A stretch of 28,942 nucleotides of DNA from assembly GCA_964647745.1 (NCBI GenBank), contig CAZYJG010000010.1, positions 1 through 28,942 on the forward strand, read 5' to 3'. This stretch comes from Thiopontia sp964647745. Its GTDB lineage: Bacteria; Pseudomonadota; Gammaproteobacteria; GCF-002020875. Position numbers and translations under genes: made by a program. Position 1 is the first letter of the stretch, and every line of letters starts with the position of its first letter. The notes beneath the pieces are model-generated. The model saw only the letters and a list, made by a program, of their open reading frames with translations, had not been told where the DNA came from and made no database searches. This document shows positions 22,325 through 28,942 of the stretch, piece by piece.

Positions 22325-22364
22325 AAGGATTATCCCTGTCACCGGGGGTAGTCCTTCTTTCTTT
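22325..22364 (+). terminator. Terminator after tRNA-Thr
   Basis: AAGGATTATCCC (22325-22336) pairs with GGGGTAGTCCTT (22345-22356), including two G-U pairs, and is followed by CTTTCTTT. This is a moderate intrinsic terminator. Confidence 0.6.
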
Positions 22365-22426
22365 GTAAATCAAAGTGTTTTTGTGGGTGCGCGGTTCTTC
22401 ATGCTTATTTTTCAAATGGTCTCCCG

Positions 22427-22834
22427 CTACAGCTCCAAATAAATGCCAAGCTCAGTAGCAATCACGCGCATTTTATTGTCCAATGTAGCAAGCGATAGAT
22501 TTTCGTTTTGTGCAAGATAGAGATAGGCTGCATCGTAGCTGGTGACCTGGTGTTGTTGGGAAAAAAGCAGCAGCTCATGGTTGCTGATGAGCGGGTATCT
22601 ATTTGTCGTAATGATGTTAAGCGGAGTGAGTGTCTCCAGGATATGGGAGACCTGCTGGCCGGTAATCCGTCTCTTGCGTTCAGCCATCAGCAGCACATTC
22701 ATCACCTCCAGGTGCCAGAGAGGGGGAACAATTGCCTGCTGCTCAACCAGCAGATCCAGTACACGTTGTGCATAGTTATCCTCCTCATCAGGCAGACACC
22801 AGGCCAATGTTACGGAGCAATCCAGCACAAACAT
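22427..22834 (-). CDS. vapC: PIN-domain toxin (VapC family)
   Basis: This 135-aa PIN-domain ribonuclease has the acidic residues in the right order: MFVLDCSVTLAW (first Asp, residue 5), the Glu in WHLEVMNVLL, and VTSYDAAYLYLAQ (third acidic site), followed by LATLDNKMRVIA. VapC toxins cut tRNA or rRNA at specific sites. Its start codon overlaps the antitoxin stop (TGATG), showing coupled translation. The two genes run opposite to the RelE/ParE pair, with tRNA-Thr between the two units. Confidence 0.88.
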   Translation of the reverse strand: MFVLDCSVTLAWCLPDEEDNYAQRVLDLLVEQQAIVPPLWHLEVMNVLLMAERKRRITGQQVSHILETLTPLNIITTNRYPLISNHELLLFSQQHQVTSYDAAYLYLAQNENLSLATLDNKMRVIATELGIYLEL

Positions 22835-23067
22835 CAGCGGCGACCTGATTTGCGATAGCTATTCACATCATCCAGAGTAAGATTGAGTCGTGCCAATGCC
22901 TTTACTGCCGCCACTGCGGCCCTGGAATCAGGGCGCACCTCACTGTACGGGATAATTTTTGCGACCACCTTTTTGTGTCTGGTGATCAGAACCTCCTGCC
23001 CCTCTTCAACCTCTCGTAGCAGTCCAGCAAAATGGGTCTTGGCCTCGTTTGATTGTATCGTCAACAT
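22834..23067 (-). CDS. Phd/YefM-type antitoxin of the PIN toxin
   Basis: This 77-aa antitoxin starts MLTIQSNEAKTHFAGLLREV, a typical Phd/YefM DNA-binding N-terminus, followed by EEGQEVLITRHKKVVAKIIPY and a C-terminal segment that would bind the toxin. The ATG at 23067 has GGAG about 10 nt upstream. The pairing of a Phd-fold antitoxin with a PIN toxin is common. The promoter probably lies in the A+T-rich 23068-23110 stretch, where an AACC/GGTT inverted repeat surrounds a possible operator. Confidence 0.88.
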   Translation of the reverse strand: MLTIQSNEAKTHFAGLLREVEEGQEVLITRHKKVVAKIIPYSEVRPDSRAAVAAVKALARLNLTLDDVNSYRKSGRR

Positions 23068-23205
23068 GATTATTGATCTCCGCCCTGATTTATAAACCAG
23101 TCTACACCGGTTGAAATATGCGATCAACCATTTCGACTGGCCCACTCTCCAACCATCTTTGCCTATAAACTATCCCCAGCTTCTCTTTAAGGAACCCCTG
23201 ATCAT

Positions 23206-23478
23206 TCAGGCTGTGATCGTCAGGTTGCGGCCAAGAGCATGGACGATCTTATTGACCGTATCGAATCCTGGGTTTCCTTCATCGGCCAGTGATTTGTAAA
23301 GACTGGCACGGGTGACCCCCGCGCTTCGTGCAACCTCTGTCATCCCCTTGGCTCTGGCGGCGATACTTAACGCATGAATGAAGTCAGATGAGTCACCGAT
23401 GGCGGCAGACTCCTGCAGGAACTGACGAATATCTTCATCGGTTTCAAGGTGATCTGCAATATCGAATTTTTCAGTTAT
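23206..23478 (-). pseudogene. Orphan HTH antitoxin, start codon lost
   Basis: An open minus-strand frame of 90 codons encodes ITEKFDIADHLETDEDIRQF, a middle SDFIHALSIAARAKGMTEVA, then RSAGVTRASLYKSLADEGNP and GFDTVNKIVHALGRNLTITA, ending with TGA at 23206-23208. This closely resembles the HTH antidote proteins paired with HigB-like toxins (addiction module antidote family, usually beginning MTEKF or similar). The first possible codon is ATA, directly preceded in frame by TAG, where relatives have ATG. No ATG, GTG or TTG occurs before the middle of the protein. No partner toxin is visible; the space upstream is taken by the start of the M48 peptidase gene. It is probably a recently inactivated remnant. 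Confidence 0.75.
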
Positions 23479-23601
23479 CTAATTTCCAGGGAGACGTGCA
23501 TGGGACTATTGAGAGGTTACCCTGAACTGTCGCCATCACCGTTCTGGGTTAGAATCCAGACCATGCATTACGGCCCCCACCCCACCGTCTGTCGACCCCC
23601 A

Positions 23602-24390
23602 ATGAGCGTGCGCTCCAGGCTGGGCAGATTCCGGGCCCTTCTCCCGATACTGCTCGTGGCGCTTCTCACTGGCTGCGCAACAACCCAGCAGGATCCGATC
23701 AAGGGGTTCTGGTTGCCACCGGATGAGGCTGCCTGGAGCCACGCCCCAGCCAGAGGGATCGATCTGAAACATGAGGATGGCTCCATCAGCCACGTCACAC
23801 AGGGGGCCATTCAGAATGCCATCAGCGTCAAGGGCGACATTGAGAGGGCAAGTGGTGTCCATGCCGAGCTGGGGCTGGTTGATACAGAGCAGCCCAATGC
23901 CTTTGCCCTCCACCATCAGGGGCGACCGGTGGTTGCGATCTCACTCTCATGGCTCAGGGAGCTGGGCCAGGACAGGGATGCACTGGCCACAACCATCGGG
24001 CACGAACTGGCCCATCTCCACCTGGGCCACAGCGGCGATGAACGCAAGGAGCGTGAGCAGATCCGGATGGGCGCCAGTCAGGTGCTGGGTACACTGATGA
24101 ACATCGCAGGTGTCCCCATGGGGGGCACCATTGCAAGCATCGGGGTGACCGCATTCACCCGCTCATTCACCAGAGAGGAGGAGCGTGCGGCAGATGATTA
24201 CGGCATCAGATGGGCGGTTGCTGCCGGCTATGACCCCTGTGGAAGGGTCCGTACGATGAAGATGTACCAGCGGATGCAGGCCGATGGGGCGGGGCTCCCC
24301 ATCCTCTCCACCCACCCGGGGGCTGCGGAGCGATCCGGGATTGCAAACGAACTCTCGCTCAAGACCAGGGGCACCCCCTGCGGGATCTGA
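23602..24390 (+). CDS. M48-family metallopeptidase lipoprotein
   Basis: This 262-aa protein has an N-terminal lipoprotein signal (MSVRSRLGRFRALLPILLVA then LLTGCATT, Cys near residue 26) and should be anchored in a membrane facing the periplasm. The zinc-protease signature HELAHLHLGH is near residue 133, and the third ligand is in EEERAADDYGIRWAV, the ExxxD pattern of M48 peptidases (Oma1/LoiP/BepA-like). I chose the ATG at 23602 since it starts the signal peptide directly. Relatives degrade misfolded outer-membrane proteins. It stands alone; its end abuts a fic gene fragment. Confidence 0.88.
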   Translation: MSVRSRLGRFRALLPILLVALLTGCATTQQDPIKGFWLPPDEAAWSHAPARGIDLKHEDGSISHVTQGAIQNAISVKGDIERASGVHAELGLVDTEQPNAFALHHQGRPVVAISLSWLRELGQDRDALATTIGHELAHLHLGHSGDERKEREQIRMGASQVLGTLMNIAGVPMGGTIASIGVTAFTRSFTREEERAADDYGIRWAVAAGYDPCGRVRTMKMYQRMQADGAGLPILSTHPGAAERSGIANELSLKTRGTPCGI

Positions 24391-24936
24391 TTCAGGCACA
24401 GCAGGCTGGACCTGTTTGATCTGCACAAGAGTGTAGAGACAGAACGGGTGATGGAGTTCAACAAGCCGATAGGGGGGTGGAAGGTCGAACCCAATGGCTG
24501 CAATGCAGTGGATGGGGCGGATCGACCAACCTATATCGAATATGCTGCCCCGCTGCATGTAGATGAGTTGATGGAGGAGTATCTACAGGTGCTGAATCAA
24601 CAGTCAGAGGCAGCCATCACAGTAGAGCAGACGGTTGAGATCTACGCCCAGCTCCATATTGGATTTGTCCACATTCACCCGTTCTGGGATGGAAATGGCC
24701 GATTGGCCCGACTGATTGCCAATATTCCACTGCTGAAAGCGGGTCTTCCACCACTGGTGATTGATGAGACTCGGCGAGCGGAGTACATCAAGACACTGTC
24801 TGGTTATCAGATTGAGACCGGAAAACTGACACCGGAAACCGGGGTCTGGCCAGCTGCAAGTGGCTATGTGCCATTCATCCAGCTCTGCAGGGCGTGTTAC
24901 AGCATGACCCATGCCCTGATTGAGCAGGCGGTCTGA
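24391..24936 (+). pseudogene. Fic-family gene, 5' part missing
   Basis: From the codon after the M48 stop an open frame reads LDLFDLHKSVETERVMEFNK, then PIGGWKVEPNG, and continues to the Fic active-site motif HIHPFWDGNGRLAR with the catalytic His, and the C-terminal ETGVWPAASGYVPFIQLCRA. Fic enzymes transfer AMP or related groups to target proteins. The N-terminal region with the domain entrance, and any inhibitory helix, is absent; the first start-like codons are GTG 24448 and ATG 24451, inside the fold. I read it as a truncated remnant, though a short product from 24448 (about 162 aa) cannot be ruled out. Its core (24676-24804) recurs at 26213-26341. Confidence 0.75.
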
Positions 24937-24993
24937 GTCCTGGTACGAAGCCGGAACATCAGAATGATCTCACGGGTCAGAGATAGTAGTAAA

Positions 24994-26139
24994 TCACTGC
25001 TTCCCCAAGCCAAATCCGACCGGTTCGGCAACGTCCAACTCATAACGAGTTGTTCTGCCTCCACCCGGTAGCGGAACGATAGCCCCCTTGGCTACCAGGT
25101 CAGAAAGATCACGGCTGGCCGTTCGGTTGGGGCACTTGGTGATCGCTTCATATTTCCTGGTCGTTATTCCACCTTCAAAGCCCTTTCGACCCTCAGCGAA
25201 TACCCGCGACACCATCCTGGCCTGCCGCTCATTTAGCTGGTCACCATAGGCCTCGTAGAATCGAGTCTTGGCCAGCACAAAGCCCACCTCTTCCCCTGCA
25301 ATATCCTGTGCCTTGATCACCATATCGGCAAAGTAATCGAGCCAGGTGTTGATGTCCAGACTTCCACGGCTCGCGTTCTCCAGTTGCAGGTAATAGGTTT
25401 TTTTATCCCCCTCTATCGCCGTGGCAAGACAAGCTGTGGTCGGGTAGCCGAGAGACTGCGAAAGTGCATGGTCAGCAATCGCCCTGCCGACTCGCCCATT
25501 GCCATCATCAAAGGGATGCACCACCTCAAACCAAAGGTGTGCAATTCCTGATCTGGCAATCCCTGGTATCTTCTTGTCCCTGTTTGAAGGGCTGGTCTGA
25601 TTGTACCAGTCGAGGAATCTCGCCATTTCATCAGGCACCTGAGTCGCTGGCGGGGCTTGATAATGAATCCTTTCCCGACCATAAGGCCCACTCACTATTT
25701 GCATTGGCGAAGGATCGTTGCGGTATGCGCCTCGTAAAATAGGTGTGTAGCGCTGTTCCGGGAGGGCCATGGATTGCCACCTGCCCAGCAGATCGTGCGT
25801 AAGGGATGTTTGCCAGTTCTTGCGAACATCCGCCAGCAGCGAAGCAGCCCCAGTGGCTTTCTGGTCTGAGTTGTCAGGCAGGCTATCCGATGTAATCAAA
25901 GCGAGTAGAGATGACCTGACAGATTCTCTATCCAGATCCTCACCCTCAATCGCGCTGGTTTTAATGGCCTCGGAAAGCATCAAATCGATCGTGGCATCTT
26001 CTTGGGACGCCATTGGAAGCACATCAAAGCGGCCAGCCAGACGCTCCGAGTTTATGCGAAATTCAAGTTCCCGTTCATCGAGCGAGCGATTGTCATAGCG
26101 AAAATTCGGCCAGTCGGGCTGTTGCCATATCCATCTCAT
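24994..26139 (-). CDS. Fic-domain protein with DUF4172-like N-terminus
   Basis: This 381-aa protein begins MRWIWQQPDWPNFRYDNRSL, as in the DUF4172-Fic family. The Fic core carries VVHPFDDGNGRVGRAIADH with the catalytic His and the phosphate-binding GNGR. Upstream lies TSAIEGEDLDRESVRSS, which fits the inhibitory-helix motif (S/T)xxxE(G/N) of class II, self-inhibited Fic enzymes. The C-terminal part resembles a winged-helix domain (YEAITKCPNRTASRDLSDLVAKGAIVPLPGGGRTTRYEL). All catalytic residues are present, so it should modify a protein (usually AMPylation) or act as a regulator. It lies between two copies of a different fic fragment, on the opposite strand. Confidence 0.92.
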   Translation of the reverse strand: MRWIWQQPDWPNFRYDNRSLDERELEFRINSERLAGRFDVLPMASQEDATIDLMLSEAIKTSAIEGEDLDRESVRSSLLALITSDSLPDNSDQKATGAASLLADVRKNWQTSLTHDLLGRWQSMALPEQRYTPILRGAYRNDPSPMQIVSGPYGRERIHYQAPPATQVPDEMARFLDWYNQTSPSNRDKKIPGIARSGIAHLWFEVVHPFDDGNGRVGRAIADHALSQSLGYPTTACLATAIEGDKKTYYLQLENASRGSLDINTWLDYFADMVIKAQDIAGEEVGFVLAKTRFYEAYGDQLNERQARMVSRVFAEGRKGFEGGITTRKYEAITKCPNRTASRDLSDLVAKGAIVPLPGGGRTTRYELDVAEPVGFGLGKQ

Positions 26140-26212
26140 GGCGTGATTTTATCAGTTATTCGCGCCATATTGCAGCTTATTATTGGCGTGATTACAGACT
26201 GGGATCGCGCCA

Positions 26213-26341
26213 CACCCGTTCTGGGATGGAAATGGCCGAATGGCTCGACTGATTGCCAATATCCCACTACTGAAAGCGGGCCTTCCACCACTGGTGATTG
26301 ATGAGGCTCGGCGAGCGGAGTACATCAAGACACTGTCTGGT
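26213..26341 (+). pseudogene. Second copy of a fic core fragment
   Basis: These 129 nt match 24676-24804 with six substitutions and no gaps (about 95% identity). They encode HPFWDGNGRMARLIANIPLL then KAGLPPLVIDEARRAEYIKT and stop two codons after the homology ends. Four of the six differences are silent. Sequence left and right of the match is unrelated. No start codon or N-terminal part precedes it, so it is a fragment. Confidence 0.85.
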
Positions 26342-26565
26342 GAGTGACAAGTCTGGTTGTTGGTTGTCCATCCCCTCATGTTCCTCTCATTGATCTACAT
26401 ATGACTATAGGCCATATGATCCGAGAGTCCAGTGCAGGGCAGAAGATCTGTCTCCGGCAGTGGATCGCTATCATCTTTTCGGGTGGCATTACCCCATCTT
26501 CCTGCTACTCTTGACCATACAGTGGCTGTTGAGCCATCCATAGAGACAACCTCAGGGGGGTGACG
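26342..26565. other. Intergenic stretch before pilT
   Basis: About 220 nt between the fic fragment and pilT hold no open frame of note. TTGACC at 26511-26516 could be part of a -35 box, but no good -10 follows at the right distance. A GGGGGG run before the ATG at 26566 serves as ribosome site. I see nothing else. Confidence 0.4.
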
Positions 26566-27579
26566 ATGTCGATACTACAGAAGATTCTCCACCATAGCCG
26601 TGAAAATGATCTCTCCGATCTCCATCTCCATGGTGACCAGCCGCTGGCGATTCGGGTCAACGGTGAGATTGTGGTCATGGAGGAGGAGTTGATCGATGCG
26701 GCGGAGCTGGAGGCCTTTATCGACCAGCAGCTCACCACCCCGGCACTGCGCGAGAGCTTTGAGCAGGAGCGGGATGCAGACCTCGCCATCGAGGCCGAGG
26801 AGTTCCGCTACCGTGTCAACTTCTACCACACCGCACGTGGCGTGGCGGCGGCACTGCGGAAGATTGAGACGGCGATCCCAACCATGGAGATGCTCGGCCT
26901 CCCGGAGGTGGTCGGCCGCATGTCGCAGTCGGAGAATGGACTGATCCTGGTGACCGGCCCCACCGGCTCCGGAAAGTCCACCTCGCTGGCGGCAATGATC
27001 GACCAGATCAACGAGCAGCGCTTTGGAAACATCATCACCATTGAGGATCCGATCGAGTTTGTCCATGCAGACCGCAACTGCATCGTCTCCCAGCGTGAGG
27101 TGGGGCGTGACACCGTCTCCTTTGCGCGCGCGCTGCGTGCCTCGCTGCGCGAGGATCCGGACATCATTCTGGTGGGGGAGATGCGTGACCGCGAGACCAT
27201 ACAGCTTGCACTGACCGCCGCCGAGACCGGCCATCTGGTCTTCGGAACGCTCCATACCAACGGGGCACCCAGCACCATCAACCGGGTCATTGATGTCTTT
27301 CCTCCGGCCCAGCAGGATCAGATACGTGCACAGCTCTCACAGTCGCTGCGGATGGTGATGACCCAGCGCCTCCACCGCAAGCGGGATGGCTCCGGCCGTG
27401 TCGCCTCCTTCGAGATCATGACCGCAAACTCTGCGGTACAGAACCTGATTCGCGAACAGAAGATCCACCAGCTCTACAGTGTGATCCAGACCGCCCGAGC
27501 CGAGGGGATGGTCACCATGGAGCACTCCATCCAGCAGCTCGTCTCCAGCGGGCTGATCGATCCACCCTCGCTGCTGTGA
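26566..27579 (+). CDS. pilT: Type IV pilus retraction ATPase PilT
   Basis: This 337-aa hexameric secretion-superfamily ATPase depolymerises pilin to retract type IV pili. The N-terminal PAS-like part with SDLHLHGDQPLAIRVNG is followed by Walker A VTGPTGSGKSTSL (residue about 130), the Asp box TIEDPIEFVH, Walker B REDPDIILVGEMRDRETI, the His box TGHLVFGTLHT and a C-terminal PilT-type helix NLIREQKIHQLYSVIQT. I chose the ATG at 26566; a GTG two codons earlier is possible. Some species carry both pilT and pilU, and only the C-terminal pattern favours pilT. It has no pilus gene neighbour here, being flanked by accessory DNA on both sides. Confidence 0.88.
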   Translation: MSILQKILHHSRENDLSDLHLHGDQPLAIRVNGEIVVMEEELIDAAELEAFIDQQLTTPALRESFEQERDADLAIEAEEFRYRVNFYHTARGVAAALRKIETAIPTMEMLGLPEVVGRMSQSENGLILVTGPTGSGKSTSLAAMIDQINEQRFGNIITIEDPIEFVHADRNCIVSQREVGRDTVSFARALRASLREDPDIILVGEMRDRETIQLALTAAETGHLVFGTLHTNGAPSTINRVIDVFPPAQQDQIRAQLSQSLRMVMTQRLHRKRDGSGRVASFEIMTANSAVQNLIREQKIHQLYSVIQTARAEGMVTMEHSIQQLVSSGLIDPPSLL

Positions 27580-27727
27580 GTCGGGGCAGCGCAGTGGCCG
27601 GGATGACCCCGGGTAGAATGGTTATTGCAACTCCTGAGTCGGGATGTATGGTTATACAAAAATATGGTAGACATGGGGTTGTGTACAAGGCGGTAACGCA
27701 ATTCGTGCATACCGCTTCAAGGGTTTC

Positions 27728-28549
27728 ATGGACGAGCTATGTGTAATGTGTGACAAGAATAAAGGTAATGACACTGAACGCGGAAAGATGGCTGTAGTTG
27801 GGGTAGGCTCCTCAGCAGGGGGGTTGGACGCGTTACGGGCACTGGTTGGACATCTTCCTGATCAATTAGATTTTGCTGTCATTATTGCCCAGCATATGTC
27901 GCCAAGTCACAAGAGCCTGATGGCTGAGCTCCTGAGTCGTGAGACCAAGATTCCGGTTGTTGAGGTGGAGGGTGGAGAGAAGATCATGGCCAACCAGATC
28001 AGTATCTGCCCCCCCAGTTCAGACATTACAGTGAAAGATGGGCATATTGCTGTCGTTGAAACAGAGCGTAAGGTTGGCCCGAGACCCTCAATCGACGTTC
28101 TCTTTAACAGCATTGCGGAGCAATTTGGGAAGGATGCCGTTGGTATCATCCTCTCTGGTACCGGTTCCGATGGGGCACATGGCAGTCGTGCCATTCGTAC
28201 CATCGGTGGTTTGACCATTGCCCAGGATCCGGTTACCGCACAATATGATTCGATGCCCCAGGCTGCCATTTCACTGGGTGGAGCTGAGTTGATACTGTCG
28301 CCAGAGGATATAGGGAAACAGCTCCCTGATAGATTGAGGTATCAACACAGTCCACAAGTTGGTGCAGTCCTTGAAGAATCTGAGGACCAGAACCGGGGCC
28401 AGGACCAGGGTCAGAGCGACGATGAGAATCCCATTCGCCAGATTATTAAAAGTATCTGGGCCCACAAGCAGCTTGATTTTTCCAGTTACAAGGAGTCCCC
28501 GAATCCGCAGTTAGAAATCGTTAAAAAAGAGAAAACCTTGGTCGTATAA
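27728..28549 (+). CDS. CheB methylesterase domain of a disrupted CheB-CheR fusion
   Basis: This frame encodes a CheB-type chemoreceptor methylesterase/deamidase domain without a receiver domain. The catalytic triad is present: Ser in VGVGSSAGGLDALRAL, His in IIAQHMSPSHKSL and Asp in LSGTGSDGAHGSRA. Behind it comes ENPIRQIIKSIWAHKQLDFSSYKES, which is how the CheR part of large CheB-CheR-PAS signalling proteins begins. After SSYKES the sequence turns into insertion-sequence DNA and stops 15 codons later. The gene is thus probably a truncated remnant whose CheR part and following domains lie beyond the inserted element. Intact relatives couple methylation and demethylation activities to PAS or histidine-kinase modules. 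Confidence 0.8.
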   Translation: MDELCVMCDKNKGNDTERGKMAVVGVGSSAGGLDALRALVGHLPDQLDFAVIIAQHMSPSHKSLMAELLSRETKIPVVEVEGGEKIMANQISICPPSSDITVKDGHIAVVETERKVGPRPSIDVLFNSIAEQFGKDAVGIILSGTGSDGAHGSRAIRTIGGLTIAQDPVTAQYDSMPQAAISLGGAELILSPEDIGKQLPDRLRYQHSPQVGAVLEESEDQNRGQDQGQSDDENPIRQIIKSIWAHKQLDFSSYKESPNPQLEIVKKEKTLVV

Positions 28550-28942
28550 TGGATTGCGACCAAACAGCCCATCACCCAATGGGTGCAACACAAGGTTCTC
28601 TCGATGAAGATTCTACCCTACAAACTGACCACCACAAACGACCAATTGAGTTCTCGTGCAGGATTGCTGACGATTGCCCAGTTAATGCAATCCCTTCAAT
28701 TGGGCGAGCATATCGACCAGCAATTTCCGCTTCCGGGTAGCAACCGAGGCTTCAAGCCCTCCACCTTTATTGAGACCCTGATCCTGATGCAGCATGAAGG
28801 GAGCTTTCACCTGGATGAGGTGCGCAATCTGCATGAAGAAAAAGCATTGCTCTCCATGCTGGGGATATTGCCCCATATATGGAAGATTATATGGAAGATA
28901 GGACGAAGCAAGGGGCATTAGCTTTGCCTAACGCTGACAGGC
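28498..28942 (+). mobile_element. IS1380-family insertion sequence, left part
   Basis: The change from CheR-like coding sequence to unrelated sequence falls at about 28497-28500, at CCCCGAATCCGCAG, which looks like an IS1380-type terminal repeat (these begin with CC). A 7-bp hairpin TTGGTCG/CGACCAA (28536-28562) follows. The transposase gene starts about 105 nt inside. The right end, its inverted repeat and the target duplication lie outside the window, so the exact boundary is inferred. Confidence 0.7.
28604..28921 (+). pseudogene. IS1380-family transposase, 5' part
   Basis: MKILPYKLTTTNDQLSSRAG is a typical IS1380 transposase start, continuing with LLTIAQLMQSLQLGEHIDQQ and FKPSTFIETLILMQHEGSFHLDEVRNL. 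The reading frame agrees with the family until LLSMLGI (about 28866), then goes through a tandem repeat of a 12-nt unit (28878-28901) and stops at 28919-28921. In another frame the family-like ALALPNADR appears at 28915-28941. A frameshift or small insertion therefore interrupts the gene. The rest is outside the window. The start at 28604 is preferred over 28583 by homology. Confidence 0.7.

Overview
This window looks like a chromosomal segment of a gammaproteobacterium. Gene order is the main reason: mutY-yggX, nudE next to yrfG, rhlB divergent from trxA-rho-rpmE, and polA, engB, a c4-type cytochrome and dsbA in one neighbourhood. The APH-type homoserine kinase next to a small DUF2782-like gene and polA, together with the c4/c5-like cytochrome, fits Chromatiales-like or other sulfur-oxidising lineages better than Enterobacteria. 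This placement is inferred from gene content only.

Region by region. 1-1910 holds the 3' end of tRNA-Gly(CCC), a possible minus-strand small RNA unit, mutY-yggX and tRNA-Phe. 1960-2840 is a higBA toxin-antitoxin module with a palindromic operator on its promoter and a 169-bp MITE-like hairpin element sitting on the higA stop codon. 2900-10320 is housekeeping: a small unknown gene, cysQ/nudE, yrfG, rhlB, trxA, rho, rpmE and hemE. 10130-16570 continues with a palindromic repeat, adk, a fructosamine-kinase-like gene, thrB, a DUF2782-like gene and polA. 16680-21542 carries a decayed RelE-type module, engB, a triheme c-type cytochrome, and dsbA-birA-coaX overlapping head to tail.

21590-26345 is an accessory stretch built around tRNA-Thr. 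It holds a RelE/ParE-type toxin-antitoxin pair, a PIN toxin with a Phd-type antitoxin, an orphan HTH antitoxin whose start codon appears lost, an M48 lipoprotein peptidase, a 5'-truncated fic gene, an intact opposite-strand fic gene and a second 129-bp fic fragment. The window closes with pilT and the CheB portion of what was probably a CheB-CheR fusion, cut by an IS1380-family insertion whose right end lies outside the window.

The housekeeping genes cover DNA repair and replication (mutY, polA), transcription termination and RNA turnover (rho, rhlB), thiol redox (trxA, dsbA), cofactors (hemE, birA, coaX) and nucleotide clean-up (cysQ, nudE, yrfG, adk). The accessory theme is the density of toxin-antitoxin and Fic loci in different states of decay, wedged between essential genes and next to tRNAs. 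I did not find a clearly new multi-gene system. The most unusual items are the fic duplication, the two decayed toxin-antitoxin loci, the triheme fusion cytochrome, the element on the higA stop codon and the candidate small RNA.
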